Part shown: positions 53,525 to 63,502 of the stretch, one piece after another | Layout: the number at the start of each line of letters is the position of its first letter | Position numbering within the stretch: position 1 is the stretch's first letter | Source: Skeletonema tropicum | Taxonomy: Eukaryota; Bacillariophyta; Thalassiosirophyceae; Thalassiosirales; Thalassiosiraceae | Reading direction: 5' to 3' | NCBI GenBank assembly: GCA_037178625.1 | Contig: CM074133.1 | Coordinates: 3,658,001-3,722,000, forward strand | Length of the DNA: 64,000 bases | The notes under the pieces: generated by a model | Database searches by the model: none | Told to the model about the DNA's origin: nothing | Seen by the model: the letters and a program-made list of their open reading frames with translations, nothing else | Made by a program: the position numbers and the translations under genes

Positions 53525-54142
53525 ATGAGCCAAGCAGCCTCTGACGACATGCAGTGCAAACTGGTCATGATCGGAGATTCCGGTGTCGGTAAAACTTGCA
53601 TGCTTTTGCGTTCCGCAAATGACTCCTTTTCCCCCACCTTCATCACCACCATCGGTATTGATTTCAGGGTCAAGAATGTGGAGGTCGATGGCAAGCGAAT
53701 CAAGCTGCAGATCTGGGACACTGCGGGACAAGAGCGTTTTCGCAACATCACCACAACCTATATCCGCGGAGCTCAGGGCATTTTGCTTGTGTACGACGTG
53801 ACGGACCGCAGATCTTTTGAATCTATTCGTAACTGGATCTTTCAAATCCAGCAGCGCGCCGACGTTCATGTGAATAAGATTTTGGTGGGCAATAAGTGCG
53901 ATATGTTGGACGAGAAGGTGGTGAGCACGGAGGAGGGTCAGAGGTTAGCGAAGGAGTTCGGTGTGGACTTTTTTGAGTGCTCCGCCAAGAATGATATTAA
54001 CGTTGAGCAGTCGTTTTTAGGACTAGCCCGAGCAGTGAAGGATCGCTTAGTACAGGATGGAGGCGGGAGACCATCAAATAGTGGCATCAAGCTCAGGAAA
54101 TATCCAGTCTCTGGCAGCAGAAGAGCCAACAACTGTTGTTAA
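53525..54142 (+). CDS. Rab-type small GTPase (Rab8/Rab10-like), 205 aa
   Basis: The ATG at 53525 begins [20 protein letters not shown]. All G boxes are present: P-loop GDSGVGKTC (residues ~17-25), switch [19 protein letters not shown]3 [21 protein letters not shown]4 GNKCDM and G5 ECSAKN. The C-terminus ends RRANNCC, a double-Cys geranylgeranylation site. The RabF sequences ([18 protein letters not shown]) and switch I spelling are closest to the Rab8/10/13 group; it should cycle between GDP and GTP on membranes to direct secretory vesicle traffic. It is one exon with a tight upstream region. The exact Rab class would need a phylogeny. Confidence 0.95.
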   Translation: MSQAASDDMQCKLVMIGDSGVGKTCMLLRSANDSFSPTFITTIGIDFRVKNVEVDGKRIKLQIWDTAGQERFRNITTTYIRGAQGILLVYDVTDRRSFESIRNWIFQIQQRADVHVNKILVGNKCDMLDEKVVSTEEGQRLAKEFGVDFFECSAKNDINVEQSFLGLARAVKDRLVQDGGGRPSNSGIKLRKYPVSGSRRANNCC

Positions 54143-54864
54143 ATAGAGGAAGAGGCAACAACTGTTGCTAATGGTAGCAACTTTACATGAGGAGGGCATG
54201 TGTAGGTTGATCGATGATAATATGAGCTCTGTTGGGGGGTATTCGATGATTGTGATTCTGCTTGTTGGGTGTTGAGTTAGTTTTATGCCTGCTTGCAGGA
54301 AATTTATGTTTCGTATTAAAGAAATGTTATGATAAGTTGCCTTTATATTCATCCAGTTTCGAGTTGTTTGCCGCAAGACCAGCAAAGGATGCATCGGCTC
54401 TTTGATATCTATATACAGACCTCCTTTGATATCAGTAAATTGATCGATCGGATCTTGTTTCTTGCTGCTTCCTGCTTCGTCTAAGCTAAGTACTTATGGA
54501 AGAGTAAGCGACGGCGACTGACATCCAGTGCCGGTGTGTCTACTACGACATTTATTCTTACACCTCGCTTCTTTTTTCTCACTTCTCACACACACAGCTC
54601 AAAAAGCATGCATACAACACACTTAGGAAATTAGGTAAATGTTGCATTATCGCTACCTAGACATCATTGAACCAACAATTGGAGTCTTCATACGCCGAGG
54701 GCAGAACCAAACAGCGTCGCAGTCGGGACCACGGGAGAGGGTTGTCTCTCCTACCACAGCTCGTTTGAAAGCCCGGGATATATTGACGTGGATGTCAATA
54801 AGCCTGTATACAGGCGAGATATACAAATACAAGTATTTGCACGAGAGTATAAGCATACCCATCT
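54143..54864. other. Intergenic, no supported gene
   Basis: A plus-strand frame (54639-55007, 122 codons) overlaps the minus-strand gene at 54865-55300 antisense and shows no motif. No repeat stands out. The short cccgggatatattgacgtgg region near 54770 has no assigned role. Confidence 0.35.
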
Positions 54865-55300
54865 CTATCCGTGGTTGTTTTGACCGCGTCGAAGTGCTGC
54901 CTGAGCCCGCTGGCGACGTATCAAGAAGGCTTCACGTGCCGCTTTTACTGAAAGCAGCCAATAAGCCTGATGTTCACCAGAAGTTGTTTCGAGATCATCA
55001 AGATTGATTTCCATCAAATATTTATCCTCCTCTCCAAGCCCTTCTAAGCCCATCTCTTGCTGCTCCTCTATAGCTATTTGTAGCTCCTCCTTCCTCTCTA
55101 ACGCAAGCATACCAGAAATTTTATCATGAATCAAGAAATTCCTCACCAGCCACTGTCCATGGGTCATCTCCATCAGCTTGATTGAGAAGCTCTGTGCCCA
55201 TTTTGCGCCCGAAAGATAGCTGCCTCTGAAGCCACATCCAATCCACTGCCGCTGAGCAAACGCCTGAATCTTGGCGTGAATAAATCTGCGACAGCATCAT
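54865..55300 (-). CDS. Hypothetical minus-strand gene, divergent from the LRR gene
   Basis: Two overlapping frames carry coding-like sequence. From ATGATG at 55300 one reads MMLSQIYSRQDSGVCSAAVD, WMWLQRQLSFGRKMGTELLN and ends at 55124. The other begins inside it at 55173 (MEMTHGQWLVRNFLIHDKIS), continues MLALERKEELQIAIEEQQEM and ends at 54865. Either a small splice or a frameshift joins them, or only one is used. The second is helical and charged. No known family is recognised. The start at 55300 lies three bases from the ATG of the LRR gene on the other strand, so both would share a very compact bidirectional promoter, or the leaders overlap. Confidence 0.35.
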
Positions 55301-55303
55301 ATC

Positions 55304-56266
55304 ATGGCGACCGTGGGCAATAATAATATTCGGATTTACATCTACAGAGGCGAGGAGGGCGAAGAAATTCCGGATGATGCAACTCATATTAATGTGCATA
55401 AATCCGTCACCGTCATTCTGGCAGACGCATTGAGTCATCATCCTAACATTGTTGAAGTCATATGCCACGAGGGCGTCGAAAAGATTGAAGAAAGCGCATT
55501 CGATAGCTGTCGTTCATTGAGGCGAGTAATCGTGACGGGCGTCACAATTTTTGAAAAGGATGCATTCGCAGACTGTGAAGCCCTGGCGGATGTGGAATGC
55601 GGCAAGCTGGAAATAATTAGAGAATATGCATTCTACTATTGTATATCTTTAAGAAGCATCAATCTGCCATCCGTCGAAATCGTTGAGGGGTTTGCATTTG
55701 AACATTGTGATGACCTGACAGATGTGAAATTTAGTAACAAGCTGGAAAGAATTGAAGATCAGGCCTTCGTCGGCTGCCCGTCTCTGGAACGAATCACCAT
55801 CCCATTGAAAGATGGTATGATTACTGGTGACGATTTATTCCAAGGATGTAAAGATTTAAAGCACGTAGATCTAGTCGAGGGAGCACTGCATGAAACTATT
55901 GACGCTTTACTAAAGGAGGAATGGAGAAATGATATGAAATTAGAAATCGATTCAATCAATCATACTCTTCTCAATACAGATGCTGGATTCTACCGTGACT
56001 TTTATGATCCTAATAATTTCGAGGGAGAAAAGGCCCATGTGATACAAAGGTGGATTAGATCAGTTCTTCTCAAAATTATTCACTACAAAGCAGAGCACCA
56101 ACGCTTTGTGAATGAGGCTGGTTCTACACTGCATCATGCTTTGCCTCACGACATCGTTATGAACAATGTTCTTTCTCTTCTGGTATTACCATCGTACGTG
56201 TTTGAAGTGGAAGATCAAGGACATGAAGAAGACGAGATGGACGTCGAAGAAGAAATGGAGGAATAG
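55304..56266 (+). CDS. BspA-like leucine-rich-repeat (LRR_5) protein, 320 aa
   Basis: The ATG at 55304 gives MATVGNNNIRIYIYRGEEGE and a frame to TAG at 56264-56266. Residues ~40-185 hold about six LRR_5 repeats: VEKIEESAFDSCRSLRRVIV, IFEKDAFADCEALADV, IIREYAFYYCISLRSINLPS, IVEGFAFEHCDDLTDVKFSN, RIEDQAFVGCPSLERITIP and DDLFQGCKDLKHVDL. The C-terminal ~120 residues form a helical domain (HVIQRWIRSVLLKIIHYKAE) with an acidic tail (EDEMDVEEEMEE). No signal peptide is seen, so it is probably cytosolic or nuclear. Such proteins are numerous in diatom genomes and their ligands are unknown. The LRR probably forms an interaction surface. Confidence 0.85.
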   Translation: MATVGNNNIRIYIYRGEEGEEIPDDATHINVHKSVTVILADALSHHPNIVEVICHEGVEKIEESAFDSCRSLRRVIVTGVTIFEKDAFADCEALADVECGKLEIIREYAFYYCISLRSINLPSVEIVEGFAFEHCDDLTDVKFSNKLERIEDQAFVGCPSLERITIPLKDGMITGDDLFQGCKDLKHVDLVEGALHETIDALLKEEWRNDMKLEIDSINHTLLNTDAGFYRDFYDPNNFEGEKAHVIQRWIRSVLLKIIHYKAEHQRFVNEAGSTLHHALPHDIVMNNVLSLLVLPSYVFEVEDQGHEEDEMDVEEEMEE

Positions 56267-56531
56267 GCCGAACAAGAGGAGAGGAGCTACCTTAGGTGAT
56301 TGACGAATATTGATGTGAAGGTTTGACAAGGACGGAGGGATAAAATAAATAAATGCGAAGTTATCACATCATTAGATGTCTACGATACAAGTTATGAAGA
56401 TGAGTAAGACGAAGCTATAATAATGAGAGAGATATTTTTGTTGCGGTGACTGTTATCCATGCACTTTCGCATGGTTCCAGCCTCTCATGTCTTTCAATAC
56501 TTTAAAACCCACCGCCGCTTCCTCCTAATTA
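56267..56531. other. 3' region of the LRR gene
   Basis: Non-coding. An aaaataaataaatgcg stretch at 56342 could include the polyadenylation signal of the LRR gene. It ends at the solo LTR's target duplication. Confidence 0.4.
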
Positions 56532-56870
56532 TGACACAGGCTAATAGATGTGTAATGACAACGACGATGAATACAGTATTAATTTACGTATTTGGAGTAG
56601 TTGTGTGCTCTTCGAAGGAGAGAGCTGCTGCTAGCGGTTGAGCTTGCTCATGGAAGATGAGGGGCTCAGAGCTACAGGACAGAATCGTACTAATTCCAAG
56701 ACGTAGAACCTTAGTAACGATTCACGAGGCTGACTACTTCCACGTAGTCAGAATCCAGAGCGGCATGCGTCAGGCATAGAGATCTCGATAAGCGATAGCT
56801 TAGCGAGCACGTATCCGTATGGTCACAGATACATACGTACCTAAAGGTAGTATGCTACTTGACTATTACA
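56532..56870 (-). mobile_element. Solo LTR of the local Ty3/gypsy family
   Basis: 339 bp, beginning tgacacagg and ending gactattaca as read on the plus strand, near-identical (about four substitutions) to the LTRs at 57572-57910 and 63617-63955. It is flanked by perfect 5-bp direct repeats AATTA (56527-56531 and 56871-56875). That is the product of an insertion followed by LTR-LTR recombination that removed the internal region. Confidence 0.95.
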
Positions 56871-56911
56871 AATTATCATAACAGCCAATCCGTCGCTGCT
56901 TACAGTAAAAC

Positions 56912-57571
56912 TTATCCCATTGCTTTGTCTAGCGCACCATGCCCCTTATACTTGAATAACGCACGAGCATAGTCCACTGCAGCTTCCTCTTCATTATCAT
57001 ACAGCCCGATGAAATGTAGCTTACCACCGACCATGATTTGCGCATGCCATTTATTCGTTTGTTTATGGAAGCAGACTCCAGTGTATTTCGATGCTCCATC
57101 CTTGATGCGCCCAGCACTTTTTTAAATTGGTGGCTGTGGAGGCACATTGCTCAAATCAATTCTCTGCGAGTGGTGTTCCATTGCTTTGTCTAGCGCCACT
57201 TGCCCCTTGTACTTGAATAACGCACGAGCATAGTCCACTGCGGCTTCCTCCTCATTCTCATAATAACCGATGCAATGTCGCTTCCCCTTGATACTCATTC
57301 TTGTCGCTACCCATTTATTAGTTTGTTTATGGAAGCTGACTCCAGTGTATTTCGATGCTCCATCCTTGATGCGCCCAACACTTTTTGGGATTGGTGGCTG
57401 TGGAGGAACATCGCTCAAATCGATTTCGAGCGAGCGCTGTTCCATTGCTTCGTTTAGCGTGCCTTGCCCCTTGTACTTGAATAACGCACGAGCATAGTCC
57501 ACTGCGGCTTCCTCCTCATTCTCATAACAACCAATGAAACGTAGCTTTCCCTTGATACTGATATGCGCTAC
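56912..57571 (-). pseudogene. Tandem AP2-domain gene, interrupted by a retrotransposon and a stop
   Basis: On the minus strand, from the insertion at 57571 the frame reads the second half of one AP2 domain (GKLRFIGCYENEEEAAVDYA), then a second complete one (KYTGVSFHKQTNKWVATRMS, HCIGYYENEEEAAVDYARAL). After TAA at 57122-57124, still in the same frame, a third follows (KYTGVCFHKQTNKWHAQIMV, HFIGLYDNEEEAAVDYARAL), ending TAA at 56912-56914. Linkers are alike (DLSNVPPQPP, GRIKDGASKYTG). The sister linker has cccaaa where this one has ttaaaa, creating the stop. The beginning of the first domain lies beyond the element at 63961-64000. AP2 domains bind DNA; the gene would encode a protein with at least three. 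It is disrupted twice here. Confidence 0.85.
57567..57571. repeat. Target site duplication GCTAC, left copy
   Basis: Five bases GCTAC directly precede the left LTR and are repeated directly after the right LTR (63956-63960), as expected for Ty3/gypsy integration. Confidence 0.95.
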
Positions 57572-57910
57572 TGACACAGGCTAATAGATGTGTAATGACA
57601 ACGACGATGAATACAGTATTAATTTACGTATTTGGAGTAGTTGTGAGCTCTTCGAAGGAGAGAGCTGCTGCTAGCGGTTGAGCTTGCTCATGGAAGATGA
57701 GGGGCTCAGAGCTACAGGACAGAATCGTACTAATTCCAATACGTAGAACCGTAGTAACGATTCACGAGGCTGACTACTTCCACGTAGTCAGAATCCAGAG
57801 CGGCATGCGTCAGGCAGAGAGATCTCGATAAGCGATAGCTTAGCGAGCACGTATCCGTATGGTCACAGATACATACGTACCTAAAGGTAGTATGCTACTT
57901 GACTATTACA
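57572..57910 (-). repeat. 3' LTR of the Ty3/gypsy element
   Basis: 339 bp, tgacacagg to gactattaca on the plus strand, the same as 63617-63955 by eye. Inside are inverted motifs such as ttccacgtagtc and a TATA-free U3-like part; the transcription start and polyadenylation site cannot be placed. Confidence 0.95.
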
Positions 57911-57920
57911 CTCTCCCCCG
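57911..57920 (-). promoter_or_regulatory. Polypurine tract (plus-strand DNA primer site)
   Basis: Minus strand cgggggagag immediately before the 3' LTR. A similar gggggagtgt lies at 58190-58199 just after the pol stop, possibly a secondary tract. Confidence 0.75.
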
Positions 57921-58210
57921 TGCTGTTCGGATTTAACAGTGGGCTCAGTGAGAGAAAAACCCTGTGGGAAAAATTACTCTCATAGAGGAGTGCGTACGGT
58001 ATTTTCTTGAATACCGGTGACGTTTACGTGTAAGACTGTAAGACTGGTTTGCGACAAAAGACACGAGAAGCCAAGGCTGACGTGTGTGTAAGCTTATGAT
58101 AGGGTTTGATCAACTCAACTGTTGTCTAATCTGAAATAGTGTTGATGTGTTGGAATAATTCTTCTAATTTCTAGGTTATTAAAGCTGTACACTCCCCCAA
58201 GCTATTCATT

Positions 58211-61200
58211 CTAACTTGCATCGTTGGCTTCTTCTGCCTCAAAGAAGGGGGTAAGTCGTCGGATATTGATTCGTTCATTGACGGAACCACGTTGAATACG
58301 GACAGTACCATTAGTAAAGACATTTGTGACCACATACGGTCCCTCATTCTTGTCTAAAGCTTTGCGCTGCTTTTCACCATTGATCTCACTGATGATCAAG
58401 CACTTACTCCCTGGAACATAGTCATATGGGAGACGCCTTTTGTTTTCTCTGGCGTTGTTCCTGTCCACGAGCTCTTGTCGGCGGCGACCTATCTCACTCC
58501 AGTCAGCGACGAACGGAATGTCAAATAACATATCACGTCCAAAAATTGCTTCACCAGGAGTAGCCTTGAGCACGGTGTGGTAAGTAGATCGAATTGCCCA
58601 TGCAGCATTTGTGATAAATTGGTCAATTCGGTGGCCATCGACGGTATCATCGTCGTCGAGGCCCGAGGTGCGGAGCATGTCGTTAAAGACTCCGTGAACT
58701 CGTTCTAAAATCGCATTAGCTTGCGGATTCTTACTGGTAGTCGGCTTACGTCCAATCTGATACTGTTCACACAGATCCTTCAGATGCAGTTCGAATTCAG
58801 AACCATTATCACACACCAAATACTTCGGGCGCGGATAACGACTTAACCAGCACTTATTCAAGAGGTGGGAAACTGTAGCGGAAGTTTTATCAATGATTTC
58901 TACTTCGACAGTTTTTCCTGTCCGAGGACATTTCTTCTCGATCATCCTATTAGGGAGTTCGACTATTTCGAACCATCCAGTAGCAGCGTCAATCATGGTT
59001 AAACACATGAAATCCATTTCAGGTTCATCCTTTGATTTAATTGTTGTTGGACCAATTAAATCGCAATGGAGCGTCTGCCATGGAACAACGATCGCATCCT
59101 TAGGAGGAAGTTGACCGTACTTACGCTTGCGTGCCTTAGATTTCTGACACCTGGGACAATATTTACACAATCTACGGATTTGTGCACTCATGCCACGCCA
59201 ATACATGACGGCGCCGATAGTACCTTCCATACGGTCAGTACCAGGATGTTGCAGATAGTGGTGGTACCACATAAGAACTTTAGATTGCAGCTTCTCAGGG
59301 ATGATGAGCTTCGGACGAGCCGAAGGTCTGTCCTTTCGAACCAAGACAACAGTGTCGTCTATGATCATCTTCTGATTACGACTGTCGGCACCAGGCCGTT
59401 CGAAAATGTGCTTCATCTTTGGATCTTCCCGTTGGGCATCTGCTATCTCCTTGACGGTGACTGGGTAAATTTCCTCGTCATCGGCTGCTGAATTTGCAAA
59501 CACATGTGACATGCAATCCTTTGGCTCTATCACATCTTCTCTATCCAGAACACACTCATCATCGTTTTGATAATGAGAGAAGAGAGAGACCAGCTTATTC
59601 CACTTGCGGTGAGAATATTCTGACCTGAAGTTCCCTTTGCTGTCGAGTTCGTCTTCTGGATGAGGGTTGATTTTTGGGCAATAATCTAATCGACTAATGG
59701 CATCAGCAACGGTATTATCAACACCCTTGATGTACCTAATGTCGGCTCCATACTCATTGAGGAGTAGATTCCATCTCTGCACTCTGTCAGAGGTGCTGCC
59801 TAAGCTATCTCGAACGAGATTCTGATGATCTGTATAAATCACCAGCTTCTGTCCAAGCAGCATACCTTTGAATTCTTTCAAGAGTTCGACGATAGAAAGC
59901 AATTCAAGTTCCGTCACAGTGTACTTCATTTGCGCGGCAGTTAACTTCCGGCTGAAAAAGGCAATGGGACGGTTATTTTGCGTAATCACTCCCCCAAGCT
60001 GGCGAGTTGAAGCATCAGTAAAGATAGTGAACTCTTCACCGAAGTTCGGGTAGGCCAGGATAACATCTCGGGCGATTACCTTCTTGATCTCATCAAAAGC
60101 ATCCTGATGAACCTGCTCCCACCGCCACGGCGGCTTCTTTTTGGTAGAGCGTTTAGTGGTTCCACATTCTCCAACTAGATCAGTGAGTGGAGCGAGGAGC
60201 TGTGTTCTTGACACCCACAGGTCACGGTAATACTGAATAATACCGAGGCAACGTCGAAGATCTTTCACGTTACGAGGTGGTTTGAGAGCAAGGATAGCGG
60301 CGACTTTGGAATGTTGTGGTGCAATTCCTTGTTTGGTGAGATGATACCCAAGGTAATCAATCTCTACGGCTGCGAATTTACTTTTGGCTGCGTTGACTTG
60401 CAGACCAGCGTCGCTTAATTTTTGTAATACCACGTCGAGTTTCTCCAGGTGGTCTTCAAAGGTTCCTTTGGATAGGCAGAGCAAATCATCAATGTAAGCC
60501 TGCACATAGTCCAACTCAGCAAAGAGTGAACTCATTTTACTTTGGAAGATGTCCGGGCTACAAGCAACTCCCATTGGAAGTCTTTTGTACCTGTAAATTC
60601 CCCAAGGGAATACAATGGCGCAAATCTTCATCGTCTCGAGATCAAGCTTCAAATGGTAATATCCCATATTGAGATCAATCGCTGAGGCAAAAGTAAAGCC
60701 TTCCATCTGTTGCAACATACCCGATACCTTAGGAAGCGGGAAGGGGCGTCGCACTAGCGCTTTGTTAAGCTGGCGGAAGTCGGAGAGGAAGCGGACTGTG
60801 CCGTCTGACTTAGGAATAATAAAAGATGGACTGAGCCAGTCTGCTTGTTGCACCTGCTCCAGAACTCCTATATCAATTAAGCGTTGAAGTTCTTTCATAA
60901 TTGTTGCTTTGTGTATCTGTGGGACATCAAACGGTCTACCACGGAACGGTTTCACATCTGGCTTAAGCTCAAAATGGACTTCCTCACCCTTCCATTCACC
61001 GAGAGATCCGCTAAACATCTTCTCATGTTTCTTGAGTAAGTTGAGTAGTTGAAGTCTCTGCATTCGGGAGAGATGAGAGCAATTTTCATCGACGATCTTT
61101 TCTAGATCGGCGGCTTCATACTTGGCATCCAAAATCTTGACGGCTCTGTCAGTCTCCTCTTTGGTTGACTGAGGCTCTAGGGCTTCATTATAGATGTTCA

Positions 61201-61828
61201 TCAAGACGTTTTCATCTTTGAATTCGTCCTTGTTTTTCATAGGACGGGAGATGCCATCAATTTCAAGGACTTTCTCTTTGAAATGCATAGTAACTCCCCA
61301 AGCATGAAGGGTTTTAACACCAATAATGGCGTCGTATTGAACGCTCCTCCTGTTGTGGATGCGTCTGATGTCAGCAGTACAAGACATAATCTTACTTTGA
61401 GAATACTCCGGAAGCAAGAAAGATAGTTCTGCGACTTCACCTGTGTTGAACTGGCCATTGGACGTAGTCCACACGTTTGGATGAGCTAGAGGTATAGGGT
61501 CAAAAGCCTTTACTTCTTCATCGGGCAGAAAGATGATGTCATCATCTGCACCGGAGTCAAGTAATAAAACCAAGGGGCGTGAGTTACGGTTTCCCTTCTT
61601 GGTCAGGGACGCTGCGACAACAACAGTCTTAAGTCCATTTCCCCTGATTACTTTTTGACGAAGCGATGCGTGCATGTCTTTTACACCGCTCCAATCGGGT
61701 ATGACACCTTTAATCGGCGAATGGTCAAGGTTATACAAATCGAAATCGATAGTATTAGGTTTCCTTCGTTTAACTGAACGTTCATAAGAATCAGATTCAT
61801 TATTTACTTTTAAGTTACTATTTTCCAT
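58211..61828 (-). CDS. pol: Pol polyprotein of the Ty3/gypsy element, 1205 aa
   Basis: Counting from the ATG at 61828: aspartic protease (LLLDSGADDDIIFLP, Asp at ~91), reverse transcriptase (FIIPKSDGTVRFLSDFRQLN, then AYIDDLLCLSK with the YIDD box at ~445), tether and RNase H (FTIFTDASTRQLGG at ~600), integrase HHCC zinc finger (HPGTDRMEG, CKYCPRCQKSKARK at ~860-895) and DDE core (HCDLIGPTT, CDNGSEF, NPQANAILERV; 34 residues lie between the second Asp and the Glu). The C-terminus has a GPY/F-like module (NEGPYVVTNVFTNGTVRIQR) and no chromodomain. No stop interrupts it. The reading frame is the same as gag's, seven codons after gag's TGA, so this ATG may not be used: translation probably arrives by stop-codon readthrough. 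Confidence 0.95.
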   Translation of the reverse strand: MENSNLKVNNESDSYERSVKRRKPNTIDFDLYNLDHSPIKGVIPDWSGVKDMHASLRQKVIRGNGLKTVVVAASLTKKGNRNSRPLVLLLDSGADDDIIFLPDEEVKAFDPIPLAHPNVWTTSNGQFNTGEVAELSFLLPEYSQSKIMSCTADIRRIHNRRSVQYDAIIGVKTLHAWGVTMHFKEKVLEIDGISRPMKNKDEFKDENVLMNIYNEALEPQSTKEETDRAVKILDAKYEAADLEKIVDENCSHLSRMQRLQLLNLLKKHEKMFSGSLGEWKGEEVHFELKPDVKPFRGRPFDVPQIHKATIMKELQRLIDIGVLEQVQQADWLSPSFIIPKSDGTVRFLSDFRQLNKALVRRPFPLPKVSGMLQQMEGFTFASAIDLNMGYYHLKLDLETMKICAIVFPWGIYRYKRLPMGVACSPDIFQSKMSSLFAELDYVQAYIDDLLCLSKGTFEDHLEKLDVVLQKLSDAGLQVNAAKSKFAAVEIDYLGYHLTKQGIAPQHSKVAAILALKPPRNVKDLRRCLGIIQYYRDLWVSRTQLLAPLTDLVGECGTTKRSTKKKPPWRWEQVHQDAFDEIKKVIARDVILAYPNFGEEFTIFTDASTRQLGGVITQNNRPIAFFSRKLTAAQMKYTVTELELLSIVELLKEFKGMLLGQKLVIYTDHQNLVRDSLGSTSDRVQRWNLLLNEYGADIRYIKGVDNTVADAISRLDYCPKINPHPEDELDSKGNFRSEYSHRKWNKLVSLFSHYQNDDECVLDREDVIEPKDCMSHVFANSAADDEEIYPVTVKEIADAQREDPKMKHIFERPGADSRNQKMIIDDTVVLVRKDRPSARPKLIIPEKLQSKVLMWYHHYLQHPGTDRMEGTIGAVMYWRGMSAQIRRLCKYCPRCQKSKARKRKYGQLPPKDAIVVPWQTLHCDLIGPTTIKSKDEPEMDFMCLTMIDAATGWFEIVELPNRMIEKKCPRTGKTVEVEIIDKTSATVSHLLNKCWLSRYPRPKYLVCDNGSEFELHLKDLCEQYQIGRKPTTSKNPQANAILERVHGVFNDMLRTSGLDDDDTVDGHRIDQFITNAAWAIRSTYHTVLKATPGEAIFGRDMLFDIPFVADWSEIGRRRQELVDRNNARENKRRLPYDYVPGSKCLIISEINGEKQRKALDKNEGPYVVTNVFTNGTVRIQRGSVNERINIRRLTPFFEAEEANDAS

Positions 61829-61849
61829 TCGAGTGTCGGACCCAATGAT

Positions 61850-63502
61850 TCAATAGTCATCTCGACGGCGATAGCTACGGCTGCGTCGATGGTATTCAGG
61901 ACTACGAGAGCGAGACCTAGAGCGAGAACGAGAGCGCTCACGTCGGTCATGCCTGTAATGATCACGACCACCACCACTAGAACGCATGTCTCTGAGTGCG
62001 GCTGCAATTTCGCTTTTGATGAGGTCCTTCACAGATCCTTCTTCTTTTTCGTGATCGCGTAGTTGACGGTTTTCACCATCACGCCTCTTCTTTTGACCAT
62101 TGACTTCGTAGTTGCGGCATTGAACCGTAGGATGGGTAAACCAAGCTTTGACTCCATTCTTCTGACAGTTGCCACACCCACCGTCTTTGGGATTTTCAGG
62201 CGTAGGTTTAGTACTTGGATTGCCACCACCACTGCCTCCACCGCCACCTCCACCATTCTTCTTCTGGTTTCTAGGGTTGGGGTTGGAAGCTCCGTTCTTG
62301 GTAGACTTATCCTTTTCATTTGAAGCGCGTTGGGTCTTCTGCTGAACCAAGATGGCGTCAATGCGAGCGACCAAAGGCTCCAGCTCTGTTTCAAGTAGAC
62401 GAGTTGGGGACGTCACTCGAAGAGAATCCCTAACCTCTCTGGGCATGCTGGCCAAGACAATCTTGCACAGCTCCACTTCGTTGTAGGGAACGTTGGCACG
62501 TGGAATACTAGGGTTGTCCGCGTACTGTTCATCATCTTTGTAGGTGGTAAGGAGACGTAGATATTGATTGATTGCTGTGATCATCCCTACCCACTGCTTG
62601 CATGTGAATGCACGATGGAATTTAATGTTGGATTCCAAGTAGCTTCTGGTTGCTTCCGCGAGGCCGTAACCATGTTGCTCGACTAACAATAAATTAGCGC
62701 ACTTGAGAATATCCTTAAGAGTTTTCAAACGAGGCCCTGTTTCTGTTTGAGTGCAGAGCATCGCTTTACGACACATCAAGTAGTCTGATGTTTCGTCTTT
62801 GTCATCGAAGACCGTCCCTGTGTAAGACATCAGAGGGATCATTATTTTGGAAGAGTCCATGGCGTCCTTGCAAAACGCATGGTTGACTGCCCTCCACTTC
62901 GTCACTTGGTACGGCGCACCCTGATTGAAGTAGTTGTCCATGATGACAGCGAATTTTTTATCGAAATGACCCATGAGCTTTCCAAGCATACCTCCTGCAC
63001 GATCTGCATTATCGTTCAGACAGTTCACATGATGGGTGATTTGCTTTTTATGCTGCGATAGTGTCTTTTTCAATTCGTCGATGTCCTTCTTAGCGAGAGG
63101 ATCACCGGTGATACCGTTGAATTTGTTTGCAATGTCGGCTTCTAGCTCGGACGCTTTTTGCTGATTGAAGATGAGTTGAGTCATGAGCTTCTTCTCGTGG
63201 TCGTCCCAACCAAGCTCGAAGATTAGACTTTCATATTCGATGAGTTTGAGTACCATGTAGGTGTGTTGTCCAACATTATGTGGAAGGGAATAGTACGTTA
63301 CCGTAGTTTTGGCATGATTAGTTGATCCGCCATCGATAGTCCATTTCCGACCATTGGCAATCTTGGCAACTGGGAAGATGGGAAAGACGACTTTGTCTTT
63401 ATCCTCGATGTATCCACGAGTTACCTGAGATTCTTTTGGCCGTTTGTCCTCGGTGAGAGTGTTGTAGGCCAAGTAAATTGATGCTAATTCATTTTGCGAC
63501 AT
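61850..63502 (-). CDS. gag: Gag protein of the Ty3/gypsy element, 550 aa
   Basis: The ATG at 63502 begins MSQNELASIYLAYNTLTEDK. The N-terminal two thirds form a capsid-like helical region (KWRAVNHAFCKDAMDSSK, CKQWVGMITAINQYLRLL). The C-terminal third has a Gly-rich linker, an unusual extended zinc knuckle (CGNC-x10-H-x4-C, around residue 445) and an Arg/Ser-rich tail (DRRERSRSRSRSRS) suited to RNA binding. The gene ends TAT TGA ATC ATT and the same frame continues into pol with no further stop. Confidence 0.92.
   Translation of the reverse strand: MSQNELASIYLAYNTLTEDKRPKESQVTRGYIEDKDKVVFPIFPVAKIANGRKWTIDGGSTNHAKTTVTYYSLPHNVGQHTYMVLKLIEYESLIFELGWDDHEKKLMTQLIFNQQKASELEADIANKFNGITGDPLAKKDIDELKKTLSQHKKQITHHVNCLNDNADRAGGMLGKLMGHFDKKFAVIMDNYFNQGAPYQVTKWRAVNHAFCKDAMDSSKIMIPLMSYTGTVFDDKDETSDYLMCRKAMLCTQTETGPRLKTLKDILKCANLLLVEQHGYGLAEATRSYLESNIKFHRAFTCKQWVGMITAINQYLRLLTTYKDDEQYADNPSIPRANVPYNEVELCKIVLASMPREVRDSLRVTSPTRLLETELEPLVARIDAILVQQKTQRASNEKDKSTKNGASNPNPRNQKKNGGGGGGGSGGGNPSTKPTPENPKDGGCGNCQKNGVKAWFTHPTVQCRNYEVNGQKKRRDGENRQLRDHEKEEGSVKDLIKSEIAAALRDMRSSGGGRDHYRHDRRERSRSRSRSRSRSPEYHRRSRSYRRRDDY

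Noticed and set aside
54639..55007. 122-codon plus-strand frame
   Set aside because: No motif, antisense to a better minus-strand frame, low-complexity ISIPISI-type end.
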